Assembly: GCA_963823245.1 (NCBI GenBank)
Contig: CAWGKQ010000003.1
Span: 230,444 to 294,443, forward strand
Reading direction: 5' to 3'
DNA length: 64,000 nt
Source: JAWVFM01 sp963823245
GTDB lineage: Bacteria; Actinomycetota; Thermoleophilia; Solirubrobacterales; 70-9
The number at the start of each line of letters is the position of its first letter. Positions within the stretch are counted from its first letter, which is position 1. Below, one piece after another: positions 9,654-20,394 of this stretch. Position numbers and translations under genes: made by a program. The notes beneath the pieces were generated by a model that saw only the letters and a list, made by a program, of their open reading frames with translations, was not told the DNA's origin and ran no database searches.

Positions 9654-10277
9654 ATGAGATCCATCGCGCTGAGCGCGGCGATCGGCGTGGCTGCCGTAGT
9701 CGCTGCGATCCCGTCCGGGGCCGCGGGAGCCGACAAGTTCGGGGCCGACCTGAAGAACAGCGACGGCTCGGTGACGCAGCCGACTGCGGAGCGGAACTGC
9801 CAGCAGGACGCCAACGCACTCGACTCGACGAAGGAGTGCGACCGGATCGCCGTCTCCTACCAGGACACGGGCGCGATCGATGGGAACATCACGGCGCCCC
9901 ACGGCGGCAAGATCGACAAGCTCAAGCTGGTCGCTCTCCACAAGGGCAAGTTCCAGTTCGAGCTCGGCCGCACGAAGAACTACAGCGGTGGCGACAACGG
10001 CAAGGGCCAGATCGTGGCGCACAGCCGCCACGTGAAGTACGGATCGAGCATCAAGGGCAGCGGGTACAAGATCCAGACGTTCGACATCCCTGACAAGCAC
10101 GTCGACAAGGGCGACTACCTCGCGATCAAGGCAAAGAAGACGTCGCTTCTGAAGTGCCAGTCTGGAAGCACCGAGCAGCTTCTGTTCCAGCCGCCGCTCG
10201 CGGTGAACGCGCCGTTCACCGGCAACGCCGGCCACGTCAGCAACTGCACGCTGCTGCTCCAGGCCGTCTACAAGTAG
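9654..10277 (+). CDS. secreted protein of unknown function
   Basis: 207 residues with an N-terminal signal peptide (MRSIALSAAIGVAAVVAAIP, cleavage near AGA-DK). The Shine-Dalgarno aaggaggag at 9639-9647 fits the ATG at 9654 better than the one at 9648, which it abuts. The mature part is rich in Lys/Gly and beta-strand-like, with cysteines near both ends (NCQQDA, ECDR, LKCQSG, SNCTLL). Its layout, with GKIDKLKLVALHKG early and a Cys followed by LLLQAVYK at the end, resembles the secreted protein at 32380-33144, so the two may be distant paralogues. No known family was recognised. Confidence 0.7.
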   Translation: MRSIALSAAIGVAAVVAAIPSGAAGADKFGADLKNSDGSVTQPTAERNCQQDANALDSTKECDRIAVSYQDTGAIDGNITAPHGGKIDKLKLVALHKGKFQFELGRTKNYSGGDNGKGQIVAHSRHVKYGSSIKGSGYKIQTFDIPDKHVDKGDYLAIKAKKTSLLKCQSGSTEQLLFQPPLAVNAPFTGNAGHVSNCTLLLQAVYK

Positions 10278-10278
10278 G

Positions 10279-11199
10279 TCAGAGAGAATCCGTCGAGGCG
10301 TAGCCCTCGGCGAGCGTGGGCGCGGAGGCCCGCTCGGGTGGGCGGGCCTCCAGCCTGCCGGCTCCGAGCCACGAGCCGACGAGGATTCCCGCAAGCCCGA
10401 CGAGCTTGCCGGCGGTGATCGGCTCGGAAAGGAACCAGGCGCCGTAAACCACGGCAAAGCCGGGCGCGATGTAGGACACGAGCATCGTCCGCGCGGGCCC
10501 GACCTTCGCGATGAGCGCGTAGAAGATGACGAACGCGAGGCCGGTGCCGAAAAGCCCGAGGGCCGCGACCGCTGCGATGGGGCCGAGCGCGGGCGCAGCC
10601 GACGGGAGCGTTGCCGCGGCGGCCGGCAGCAGAAGCAGAGCGCCGGCCGTCATCACGACGGCGACAACGCCGATCGGCGGCGCGTCCGCGAACCGAGCCT
10701 TGAAGATGAACCCCCCGACCGCGTAGCCGACGCTGGCGAGCACGACGGCAACGCCTCCGAGCACACCCGAGCCCGAGAGATCGAGCCCGAACAGCGCGAT
10801 GACGCCCACGATGCCGATCGCGACGCCGAGGAGGCGCGTGCCCTCTGAGCGCTCCTCCGGGTCGAGGCGAAGGGCCAGAAGCGCGGTGAAGATGGGCGTG
10901 GTCGCGACCAGGATCCCGGCCAGCGACGAGGAGATCGAGCGCTCACCCGCGGCGATCAGGAGGAACGGCCCGGCGACCTGGATCGCGCCGAGGATGACCG
11001 CCCAACGAATCCGGCCTCGAAGCGCGGCGAGCGCGCCTCGGTGGGCGGCGATAGGCAGCAGCACCAGCGCCGCGAGGGCGATGCGGGCGAAGGAGACGAC
11101 CTCCGGCGAGAGATCGCGCAGCCCGATCTTGATCAGCAGGTAGCTGACACCCCAGATCGCCGATAGCCCGAGGAGAAGAAGCCAGGAGCGACGATCCAC
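10279..11199 (-). CDS. EamA/DMT-family transporter
   Basis: 306 residues forming about ten transmembrane helices in two EamA repeats. The N-terminal LLLGLSAIWGVSYLLIKIGL and the GTGLAFVIFYALIAKVG segment of the second half are typical of drug/metabolite transporters (YdcZ/RhaT relatives). Substrates range over amino acids, nucleosides and dyes and cannot be assigned from sequence. It converges on the secreted protein gene with one base between the stops, so no independent terminator is visible. Confidence 0.88.
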   Translation of the reverse strand: MDRRSWLLLLGLSAIWGVSYLLIKIGLRDLSPEVVSFARIALAALVLLPIAAHRGALAALRGRIRWAVILGAIQVAGPFLLIAAGERSISSSLAGILVATTPIFTALLALRLDPEERSEGTRLLGVAIGIVGVIALFGLDLSGSGVLGGVAVVLASVGYAVGGFIFKARFADAPPIGVVAVVMTAGALLLLPAAAATLPSAAPALGPIAAVAALGLFGTGLAFVIFYALIAKVGPARTMLVSYIAPGFAVVYGAWFLSEPITAGKLVGLAGILVGSWLGAGRLEARPPERASAPTLAEGYASTDSL

Positions 11200-11208
11200 G
11201 CATCCAGG

Positions 11209-12327
11209 CTAGCCTGGGCGTTCGATCGTCCCCGTGTTGATGCCGCCGTAGCTGTATGTCGGGACCACGGGCCACTGGCGCTTCCAGCTCGCCATCTCCG
11301 ACGAGGGAAAGACGTTGAGCCAGCGCGGGTCACGGCGGTTCGGGTCGGCGAGCGCCTTCTCCTTGATCATCGAGTCGTATTGGTCGATCGAGTCCTCGAG
11401 CGTGTTCGAGTTCAGGATCACCTCGCGGCCGAAGAACTCGGCGGCCTTCCGGACGCCCGGGATCTTCGAGAGGTGCGGGTGCCAGTTGTCGGCGGCGACA
11501 CCGTTCTCGGACGACACCCAAACGCCCTCGTCGGTGTTGACGCACAGCGAGTGGTTACCGTCAGTGTGGCCGGGCGTCCACACGAGGGCACAGCCCTTGC
11601 CGAGCTCGACGTCACCGTCCACGAGCACGACCTTGTCGGTCCGCAGGTCCTTGATCCCCTCCCCCACGTACCAGGCCCATTGCATGGGGTGGATCGAGTT
11701 GAAGGTGTCCCACTCCCTGCGCTGCGCGATCAGCTTCGCGTTCGGGAACAGGGGCTCGCGCGGCGCGGCCTCGCCCTCGATGGGCTCGGTGGTGCCGAGG
11801 ATGAAGCGGGGATCCTGGACGTGGAGGTGGTCGAAGCTCACGAAGTCGACGTCCTCGACTCGCAGGCCGGCCTTCACGAGCGCCTCGTCGGGGTGGTTCC
11901 AGATGTTCGCCAGCACCTTGTAGGAGAGGAACTCGCCCAGGCGCTCGATCTGCTGGGCGTAGTACGGCGCCTCCGCCGGGCCCTCCGGGACGGTGGGCTC
12001 GTAGGCGAGGGTGCGAAGCCGGCCCTCGAAGTCCTCGAACTGGACCACCTGGAGCCGGTTGATGATGTTGATGTACGGGTTGGCGCCGATCGCCGAGCCG
12101 CCGAACGCGAACTTCACCGGGTAGCCGGCGGAGGCGATGTCGATCGTGCGGACGCCGCGGACGCGGTTCTCGGTCGTGGCGAACCGAGCCCGGAACTCAG
12201 CTGCCGCCTCGCGGATCGCCGCCGGGCGATCGCCTCGCGGCCAGGTGGCGTTGGCCTCGTCGAACTCGCTGAACGGGCGCAGGCCGATCGAATCGGGCCT
12301 GACCTCGGGGACGTCGACGATTGCCAT
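11209..12327 (-). CDS. MBL-fold metal-dependent hydrolase-like protein
   Basis: 372 residues. A beta-lactamase-fold signature is seen as FDHLHVQD in place of the usual H-x-H-x-D-H; the two first histidines are kept but the following Asp-His pair is changed. The second site TPGHTDGNHSL and the downstream LVDGDVEL are present. There is an unusually long N-terminal region (about 165 residues) before the first motif. The protein may keep one metal rather than two, or bind Fe. Function unknown; a lactonase-like or dioxygenase-like role is possible. Confidence 0.75.
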   Translation of the reverse strand: MAIVDVPEVRPDSIGLRPFSEFDEANATWPRGDRPAAIREAAAEFRARFATTENRVRGVRTIDIASAGYPVKFAFGGSAIGANPYINIINRLQVVQFEDFEGRLRTLAYEPTVPEGPAEAPYYAQQIERLGEFLSYKVLANIWNHPDEALVKAGLRVEDVDFVSFDHLHVQDPRFILGTTEPIEGEAAPREPLFPNAKLIAQRREWDTFNSIHPMQWAWYVGEGIKDLRTDKVVLVDGDVELGKGCALVWTPGHTDGNHSLCVNTDEGVWVSSENGVAADNWHPHLSKIPGVRKAAEFFGREVILNSNTLEDSIDQYDSMIKEKALADPNRRDPRWLNVFPSSEMASWKRQWPVVPTYSYGGINTGTIERPG

Positions 12328-12352
12328 CGCCCCCGAACTCTAGCTCGGGCGG

Positions 12353-13357
12353 CTAGGCGCTCGGTGTAGGCGCGACCTCGATCGGCTCGCCGCCCCGCTG
12401 CCAGTGGGCTTCGGGCGAGGGCGGCGTGTCGCGCAGGTACCACTCGGCGTCGAGGGCGCCCATGCAACCGGTGCCGGCCGCCGTGACCGCCTGGCGGTAG
12501 GTGTGGTCGACCAGGTCGCCGACCGCGAAGACGCCCCCTAGCTTGGTTCGGGTCGAGCCCGGCTGCGTTACGACGTATCCGTTCTCGTCCGTGTCCACCT
12601 GGCCCGTGACGAGCTCCGAGCGCGGGGTGTGGCCGATCGCGACGAAAGCGCCCCCGACTGCGAGCGACTCCGTCTCGCCGGTCTCCACGTTGCGCAGGCT
12701 GATGCTGGCGATCTTGCCGTCGTCGCCCGCCACGAACTCCTCGGGCACGAACGGCGTCTTGAAGCTGATGTTGGGCACCGCGTCGGCGCGCTCGAGCATG
12801 ATCTTCGAGGCGCGAAACTCAGGCCGGCGGTGGACGACGGAGAGCTCGTTCGCGAACTTGGAGATGAAGATCGAGTCCTCCATCGCCGAATCGCCGCCGC
12901 CGATGACGGCCACGTTCTCACCCTTGAAGAAGGCGCCGTCGCAGACGCCGCAGGTGGAGACGCCCTTGCCGGCAAGCTCGAGCTCACCGGGGATCCCGAG
13001 CCGCTTCGGCTCGGCGCCCATAGCGAGGATCAGCGCCCTCGAAGCGTGCTCCTCGTCGCCGATGAAGACCCGCTGGACCTCGCCGTCGGACAGCTCGACC
13101 CGCGTCGCGTCGTCGGTGATGAAGCGGGCCCCGAAGCGCTCCGCCTGCGCGCGGAACTCCTGCATCATCTCCGGCCCCATGATCCCCTCGGGATAACCGG
13201 GGTAGTTCTCGACGTCGGTCGTGTTCTGAAGCTGGCCGCCCCACTGGAACCCCTCGATGACGAGGGGCTCGAGGTTCGCGCGGGCCGCGTACAGCGCCGC
13301 TGTGTAGCCGGCGGGGCCGCCGCCGAGAATGGTCAGGTTGTCAACGCCTTCTGTCAT
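12353..13357 (-). CDS. trxB: thioredoxin-disulfide reductase
   Basis: 334 residues, the normal length. An FAD-binding ILGGGPAGYTAALYAARA opens the protein, the redox-active disulfide is in STCGVCDGAFF (C-G-V-C, where C-A-T-C is commoner), the NADPH-binding motif is VIGGGDSAMEDS, and the C-terminal FAD motif is GVFAVGDLVDHTYRQAVTA. It reduces thioredoxin with NADPH in the cytosol. No thioredoxin gene adjoins it. A start at 13357 (ATG) is well placed, with no competing signals. Confidence 0.95.
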   Translation of the reverse strand: MTEGVDNLTILGGGPAGYTAALYAARANLEPLVIEGFQWGGQLQNTTDVENYPGYPEGIMGPEMMQEFRAQAERFGARFITDDATRVELSDGEVQRVFIGDEEHASRALILAMGAEPKRLGIPGELELAGKGVSTCGVCDGAFFKGENVAVIGGGDSAMEDSIFISKFANELSVVHRRPEFRASKIMLERADAVPNISFKTPFVPEEFVAGDDGKIASISLRNVETGETESLAVGGAFVAIGHTPRSELVTGQVDTDENGYVVTQPGSTRTKLGGVFAVGDLVDHTYRQAVTAAGTGCMGALDAEWYLRDTPPSPEAHWQRGGEPIEVAPTPSA

Positions 13358-13387
13358 TTCGCTCCACGCTCCATGCTACTTCACTTT

Positions 13388-14533
13388 TTATAGTGTCGCC
13401 TCGGCCGCGGTCGTTACGCGCGTCCCGCGCTCGGCGGGCGTCCCCTCCACCTCCCAGCGGGCCACCGTGCGGCGAAGCTGGAAGAACGCGACGAGGCCCG
13501 GTGGGATCGGCAGCCAGAAGGCGAACAGGCGGTACGTGAGCACCGCCGCGAAGACGTCGTCGCCGGGGAAGCCGAAGAGCACGAAGGCGCCGATCATGCC
13601 GGCGTCGACGGCCCCCACGCCCGCCGGCGCGAACGGGAAGAGGTTGGCGGCGAGCCCGAGGAAGAACCCCTGCACGACCACGCCGAGTGGGACGCTGACG
13701 CCGTAGGCGTGGAAGCTCGCCCACAGGATCCCGATGTTGGCCGCCCAGTAGCCGATCGCGCCGGCCACCGCCAAACCCCCCTCAGAAGGGTTTCGGACCA
13801 GGTCGAGCGCCGTTCGGGTACCGCGGGCAAGCGTGGCCGGCACCGTCGCGAGGCGGTGGGCGAGGCGGCCGCGGCGGCTCGTGTAGGAGGCAGCTTGGGC
13901 GCGCCGCTCGAAATCGCCCGGGATCAGCGCGATGAGCAGGAACACCACGATGACGAGGCCGGCGATCCCCGCCGGAACGATCGTCAGACCGGCGGGGGCG
14001 GGGCCGTGGAGGAGCCCGGTGCGCAGCAGGATCCCGTTGAGGATGACCACGCTCAGGTATACGCCGTAGAGCAGCACCAGGAAAGCGACCAGCCGGCACG
14101 CGGCGCGTCCGGCCTCCATTCCAGCCTTCCGGATGGCCCAGTAGTTCAGGACGACGCCGCCCGCGCCGCCGGCCGAGAAGAGCAGCGACGCCGCGAGGCC
14201 AGCCATCGTGATCTGGTAGGCCTCGCCGAAGCGCAGGCCCATCCCCCGGCCGACGACGCCGCGAAACAGGGCGACGTAAGAGAGGTAGGCGGCCACGTCC
14301 ATCGCGAAGGCGACGGCGAGCCACTCCGGCGCGGCATCCCCGAGGCGGCTGAGGGTCCCCTGGATCCCGACGATCTTCGGCAGCAGGAAGTAGATGCCGA
14401 TGATCAGCAGGACTACGACCAGGCCGGTCTGGATCAGGAGCTTTGGGCTGGCGAAGAAAGTGGGCTCCGACCCGTTGGCCTCGGCCGCGTCGGCGCCGTC
14501 GTCGCGGTCTGGTGGCCCCATCCTCTGGTTCAT
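13388..14533 (-). CDS. flippase-like membrane protein (UPF0104/YbhN, LPG synthase TM-domain type)
   Basis: 381 residues with about eight transmembrane helices after a 26-residue polar N-terminus. The family segments SAGGAGGVVLNYWAIRKAGM and FPFAPAGVGAVDAGMIGAF match the integral-membrane domain shared with MprF-type lysylphosphatidylglycerol synthases. Here the soluble aminoacyl-transfer domain is absent, so a lipid-flipping or lipid-linked role is the likelier reading. It lies between trxB and a PAP2-like gene, all on the minus strand. Confidence 0.82.
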   Translation of the reverse strand: MNQRMGPPDRDDGADAAEANGSEPTFFASPKLLIQTGLVVVLLIIGIYFLLPKIVGIQGTLSRLGDAAPEWLAVAFAMDVAAYLSYVALFRGVVGRGMGLRFGEAYQITMAGLAASLLFSAGGAGGVVLNYWAIRKAGMEAGRAACRLVAFLVLLYGVYLSVVILNGILLRTGLLHGPAPAGLTIVPAGIAGLVIVVFLLIALIPGDFERRAQAASYTSRRGRLAHRLATVPATLARGTRTALDLVRNPSEGGLAVAGAIGYWAANIGILWASFHAYGVSVPLGVVVQGFFLGLAANLFPFAPAGVGAVDAGMIGAFVLFGFPGDDVFAAVLTYRLFAFWLPIPPGLVAFFQLRRTVARWEVEGTPAERGTRVTTAAEATL

Positions 14534-14583
14534 ATCCTCGCATCAAGCGGGAAACACTTGACTCCCGGCATCCGGCGCTGGGA

Positions 14584-15618
14584 TCAGGAGTTCGCGATGC
14601 GCTCCAGGCGCTGCACCGCGTCGCTGAGGCGCAGCGCCACAGGCTCGAGCAGCGGCTCGCCGAGTCTCACCGCCGCCACGAGCGCGGCTCCGGCGACGAG
14701 GTCGATCGCGTAGTGCTCGCCTAGATAGACGAGCGCCACGCCGAGGGCCGCCGCGTAGCCGTAGCCCACGGCGCCCGCGCCCGGCGCGCTCTCCGCGAGC
14801 AGCATGGCGGCGAGCAGGGAGGTCGCGAAGTGAAGCGACGGCATCGCGGCCCACGGGTTGCCCCCGAAGGCCTCGTAGAGGCGCGGCCAAGCGTCGCCCC
14901 ACACCTCCTCCCCCACCTCGACCATCAGGCGACGCAGCTCGAGGGCCTCGCTCTCGGCCTCGGGGTCCTGCGCGGGTAGCGCCTGGCGGCGAAGCTCGTC
15001 CTCCAGCTCCCCGCTCTCGGCCGCCCACCATGGAGGCGCCGTCGGGACTAGGAAGTAGACCGCGCAGCCGATGTCGAAGGCGACCGCGAGCTGCCGGGCA
15101 GCGTGCGCGAAGCGGTGGTTTCGCCAGACGAGGATCCACACGAGCGAGAGGTGCGGCTCGAAGAACCACGCCCAGTGGACGAAGACGAGCGCGCGGTCGA
15201 GCGGCCGCACCCGTCCGGGCCGCGCCAGGGCTCGCTGGAGCCGAAGCCCGGGCAGCTCACCGCCCCCGAGGCGCAGGTCGGCCCGGATCGGATAGCGGAC
15301 CCGGAGCCGCTCGCGCAGGCGCTCGGGGTCGTCGTAGGGGAGCTCGTGGATCACGGTGAACGCCCACATCTGCATGGTGAAGAGGGCCGCGTCGCGAAGC
15401 TTGGTCCTGGGGCGAAGCACGGCGAGGCCCAGCGGGCCGGCGACCGTGGCGCCGGCCGTGACCGCCGGCGGGATGCGAAGGCGACGGCGCAGAAGTGGCA
15501 GGGTGACCGAGGCGACGACGGCGGCGCCGGCCGAGACTCGGACCAGCGTGCGCAGCACCGGGCTCGGACGGCGACGAGATCTGAATACGCCCAAGGCGCG
15601 GCGAGTGTAGTGACGCAT
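14584..15618 (-). CDS. PAP2-superfamily membrane enzyme (AUR1-like phosphatase/transferase)
   Basis: 344 residues. The phosphatase motifs appear in the C-terminal half: NPWAAMPSLHFATSLL (motif 2, with catalytic His) and YLGEHYAIDLVAGAALV (motif 3, H and D), separated by a helix. This pairing is that of the PAP2_3/inositol-phosphotransferase subgroup. Several membrane helices precede. It would act on a lipid phosphate or move a phospho-head group at the membrane; the actinobacterial relatives are often linked to phosphatidylinositol lipids. It is divergent from the oxidase-like operon at 15633. Confidence 0.85.
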   Translation of the reverse strand: MRHYTRRALGVFRSRRRPSPVLRTLVRVSAGAAVVASVTLPLLRRRLRIPPAVTAGATVAGPLGLAVLRPRTKLRDAALFTMQMWAFTVIHELPYDDPERLRERLRVRYPIRADLRLGGGELPGLRLQRALARPGRVRPLDRALVFVHWAWFFEPHLSLVWILVWRNHRFAHAARQLAVAFDIGCAVYFLVPTAPPWWAAESGELEDELRRQALPAQDPEAESEALELRRLMVEVGEEVWGDAWPRLYEAFGGNPWAAMPSLHFATSLLAAMLLAESAPGAGAVGYGYAAALGVALVYLGEHYAIDLVAGAALVAAVRLGEPLLEPVALRLSDAVQRLERIANS

Positions 15619-15632
15619 AGAATGCTCGCGCC

Positions 15633-16621
15633 TTGACGGCCGCAGCCCTCAGAAGCATGCGCCGATGGGCGGCAGCGGCGGCCGTGGCCGCGGTCACCGT
15701 CGGCGGCCTCGTCGCCGCGTCGCCCGCCGGCGCCTCGATCATCAGCCCGCGCGCGGGGCACTCGCCGAACGCGAGCGACATCCGCACCGCCTACTGGATC
15801 GCGCTCGCGGTGGCGGCGATCCTCGGCGCGGCGGCGGTCATCGCGCTGCTTGTAGCGGTTTTCCGCTTTCGCGAGCGCCGCGGGGCAATCCCGGCCCGGC
15901 TCGCCGCCGGACGCGGGTTCTTCCTACGCGCGGGCGCACCGCTCGCCGTCGTCGCGATCGGGCTCTTCGTAGCCGGCATCATCCTCACCGAGGACGCGAA
16001 GAAGGTGCCGCAGGCCGGCAGCGGCGCGGTCGCCTCCGCGGCTCAGACTGCTCAGGTCGGCGTGAAGGGCGTGCCCTCCGAGGCGCTCCAGCAGGCCATC
16101 GAGACCCTTCGCAACACGACTCCGGCGAACGGGCCGATCGGCGGCGTCGCCAAGGGCGGGCCGCTCGAGATCGACGCGGTGGCGCAGCAGTGGCTGTGGC
16201 GCTTCTTCTACCCCGGCGGTCCCGGCGCCTCCGGCGGGTACAGCGCGGCCGGCGGACGGCCCGGCGATCGAACCTTCTCCTATACGACCCTGACGGTTCC
16301 TGTCGACACGCCGGTCGTCCTCAACGTCACCTCCACGGACGTGATGCACCGCTGGTTCGTCCCGGCCCTCGGCGGCCAGGTCGACGCCGTACCCGGACAT
16401 GTGTCGCAGACCTGGTTCAAGGCCGACCGCACGGGCACCTTCCCGGGCCAGTCCACCGCCTTCTCCGGCACCGGCTACTCGACGATGCGGATCTACGTCC
16501 ACGTGGTGAGCCAGAGCGCCTACGCGGCCTACCTGAAGCGCGAAGCCGCCGACCTCGCTGACGCGCAGAACTACATCGACGGCGTCATCAAGCGCCACGC
16601 GGTCCCAGGGGAGGGGGCGCC

Positions 16622-16625
<4 letters not shown>
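15633..16625 (+). CDS. cytochrome-c-oxidase-subunit-II-like protein lacking the CuA ligands
   Basis: 330 residues from TTG at 15633 (an ATG lies at 15657). A signal-like N-terminus, two transmembrane helices (residues about 54-77 and 102-119) and a cupredoxin domain are seen. The helix-to-domain motif DVMHRWFVPALGGQVDAVPG is conserved, including His239. The CuA loop, which in the canonical copy at 29234-30094 reads VCTELCGYGHATM, here reads QSTAFSGTGYSTM: Cys, Glu, Cys and His become Ser274, Ala276, Ser278 and Tyr282; only Met285 and His239 remain. CuA cannot be assembled. The stop overlaps the next start by 4 bases. Confidence 0.9.
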
Positions 16626-18455
<1,830 letters not shown>

Positions 18456-18456
<1 letters not shown>

Positions 18457-19367
18457 TGGAAGGCCACGCGTCCGCGGCGACGGTCCCGGGCCATCGGGCA
18501 TTCGGCGAGCTCGCGCGCGACTACTTCGCGCTCACGAAGCCCCGGATCATCGGGCTGCTCCTGCTGACGACCGTGACGACGATGCTCGTGGCGGCGCCGA
18601 CCGGGCTCGGGCTCGCGACGGTGCTCTGGACGATGCTCGGTGGGTATCTCGCCGCCGGCGGCGCGGGTGCGATCAACCACTACGTCGAGCGCGAGCGGGA
18701 CGCGCGCATGGACCGCACCTGCGACCGGCCGATCGCCTCCGGGCGCATAGAGCCGCTTCACGGGCTCGTCTTCGGCATCGCCCTCGGCGCGCTCGCGTTC
18801 GTCGAGCTGGCCGTGACCACGAACCTGCTCGCGGCGGCCCTCGCGCTCACCGGGCTACTCGGCTACGTGTTCGTCTACACGCTGTGGCTGAAGCCGCGGA
18901 CGCCCCAGAACATCGTCATCGGAGGCGCCGCCGGGGCGATCCCCCCGCTGGTCGGCTGGGCGGCCGCCACCGGGGGGCTCAGCGTCGACGCGTTGTATCC
19001 GTTCGCGATCATCTTCCTTTGGACGCCGCCCCATTTCTGGGCGCTGGCGCTGCTCGTCGCCGACGACTACCAGCGGGTCGGCGTGCCGATGCTGCCGGTC
19101 GTGCGCGGCGAGGCGACCACGAGGCGCCTCATCGTCGCCTACTCGATCGGCCTGGTGGCGTTCACCGCCCTGCCCTACTTCACGGGCCTCTTCGACGGCT
19201 TCTACCTGGCGGCAGCGCTCTTGCTCGGGGCCGCCTTCGTCGGCCTAGCGGCATGGCTCGCCCTTCGTCCCTCGCGCCGGGCCGCGGTCGCCCTGCATCT
19301 CGGCTCGCTCGCCTACCTCGCCCTGCTGTTCATCGCGATGGCGGTGGATAGGGGGGTATTCGGGTGA
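18456..19367 (+). CDS. ctaB: protoheme IX farnesyltransferase
   Basis: 303 residues, polytopic UbiA-family prenyltransferase that converts heme b to heme O. The Asp-rich prenyl-diphosphate motif NHYVERERDARMDRTCDRP and the second motif region (LWTPPHFWALALLVADDYQR) are both seen; the latter is diagnostic of CtaB. The start at 18456 overlaps the stop of the oxidase-like subunit I (TGATG). Heme O/A is needed by the canonical oxidase encoded 8 kb away, so this gene may serve that enzyme although it is embedded with the ligand-less pair. Confidence 0.93.
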
Positions 19368-19418
19368 GGGGCCTTGGCCCCGAAAGAGGCGTGTAAGGCG
19401 GCGTAGCCGCCGCAAGGG
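19366..19418 (+). repeat. two-hairpin dispersed element, copy 2
   Basis: Starts on the ctaB stop codon. Hairpin 1 is GGGGC-cttg-GCCCC, the linker is CGAAAGAGGCGTGTAA and hairpin 2 is GGCGGC-gta-GCCGCC followed by gcaagg. The linker is identical to copy 1 while stem 1 differs by paired changes (GGTGC/GCACC becomes GGGGC/GCCCC). Confidence 0.82.
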
Positions 19419-19436
19419 ATCTGATAGAAGGGGCAC

Positions 19437-19550
19437 GTGGACCGCGACACCGCCGCACGCAACCTCCGCACCGGGCTTCTGTTCGCCTCGCTGGCGATTG
19501 CGGTGTTCGCGCTCACGTTCGTAGTCGCGATCCTCTACATCCGCGGGTGA
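19437..19550 (+). CDS. 37-residue single-helix membrane protein
   Basis: GTG start at 19437 after a gaagggg ribosome-binding site; TGA at 19548. The peptide has a charged N-terminus (VDRDTAARNLRTG) and one transmembrane helix (LLFASLAIAVFALTFVVAIL) ending YIRG. It lies between ctaB and the next small membrane protein in the oxidase-like locus. Tiny single-helix subunits are usual in oxidase complexes, so it may be an accessory subunit or assembly factor; this is inference from place and size. Confidence 0.6.
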   Translation: MDRDTAARNLRTGLLFASLAIAVFALTFVVAILYIRG

Positions 19551-19559
19551 GCTGACCCG

Positions 19560-19829
19560 ATGGCAGACCAGTCGCAGATACCCGAGCCGACCGAGCTGAT
19601 CTACGTCGGCGGCCCGTCCTGGGCCCCCGCGTTCACCGCCGTCGGCCTGGCCGCGATGGCGGTCGGCAGCTTCACGAGCGTCGTTCTCTCGATCGCTGGA
19701 GCGGTCGTCCTCCTCTGGGCCGCGATCTTCTGGTTCCGCAGCTTCGAGGACACGACCGAGCGTCTGCCGCGCCGGCAGCAGGTCACCTCGGCCGTCATTC
19801 CTCCGAAGCCCGTCGACGCCGACGAGTAG
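19560..19829 (+). CDS. small two-helix membrane protein, possible oxidase accessory subunit
   Basis: 89 residues. After a polar N-terminus (MADQSQIPEPTELIYVGGPS) come two hydrophobic helices (WAPAFTAVGLAAMAVGSF and LSIAGAVVLLWAAIFWF), then a polar tail. Size and place, ten bases after the 37-residue membrane protein, suggest a subunit-IV-like part of the oxidase-like complex, though actinobacterial subunit IV proteins are usually four-helix. No strong family match recognised. Confidence 0.6.
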   Translation: MADQSQIPEPTELIYVGGPSWAPAFTAVGLAAMAVGSFTSVVLSIAGAVVLLWAAIFWFRSFEDTTERLPRRQQVTSAVIPPKPVDADE

Positions 19830-19842
19830 CCGGCAAGGGCCC

Positions 19843-20262
19843 TCAGGCCGTGGCTTCGGCCTCCGGCGAGGTCATCGACGAGGTCGCCCCCTCGCTCGTC
19901 CACACGCGCATGATGTCGCGCATGGACAGGACGCCGGCGATGTCGCCCCCCTCCACGATCACCAGGTGGCGGATGTGACGCCGCGACATCTCCATCGCGG
20001 CGCGCTCGAGGCTCCAGTCCGGCGCCGCTGAGATGACCGTGTCGCTCATGTGATCGCGGACCAGCTCGGAATCGGGATCCTCACCGCTTCCGATCGACCG
20101 CAGGATGTCGCGCTCGGACACGATCGCCGGATGGGGCTGCGCCTCGTCGATCACGACTGCAGCGCCGACGCCCTTCTCCGTCATCCGCCGAGCCGCTTCG
20201 CGCAGCGTGTGCCCGGGTCCCAGCGTCAGGACCACCTTCGACATACCGTCGCGAACCTGCAT
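19843..20262 (-). CDS. protein with two CBS domains
   Basis: 139 residues made almost entirely of a CBS pair: MTEKGVGAAVVIDEAQPHP with SERDILRSIG in the first, and MSRRHIRHLVIVEGGDIAGV with SMRDIMRVW in the second. Such stand-alone pairs bind adenosine nucleotides or SAM and act as energy-state sensors on partner proteins; the partner is not evident. It is convergent with the 89-residue membrane protein gene and divergent from the diheme cytochrome gene. Confidence 0.88.
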   Translation of the reverse strand: MQVRDGMSKVVLTLGPGHTLREAARRMTEKGVGAAVVIDEAQPHPAIVSERDILRSIGSGEDPDSELVRDHMSDTVISAAPDWSLERAAMEMSRRHIRHLVIVEGGDIAGVLSMRDIMRVWTSEGATSSMTSPEAEATA

Positions 20263-20394
20263 CTGGGTGCTGAGCCCTCCTCCCGGTCTCGGAGCGGCCT
20301 CTCGGCCGGCGCGGTTTCGTGCCTATTGACGCAACCCTAGTGGATGAAACGGGGCGGTCGAACTGTACGCCCCCTCGACTAGGATTCCCGCGCC

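Noticed and set aside
12330..12348. inverted repeat between MBL-fold and trxB genes
   Set aside because: Only about five pairs with mismatches and no T tract; too weak for a terminator call.
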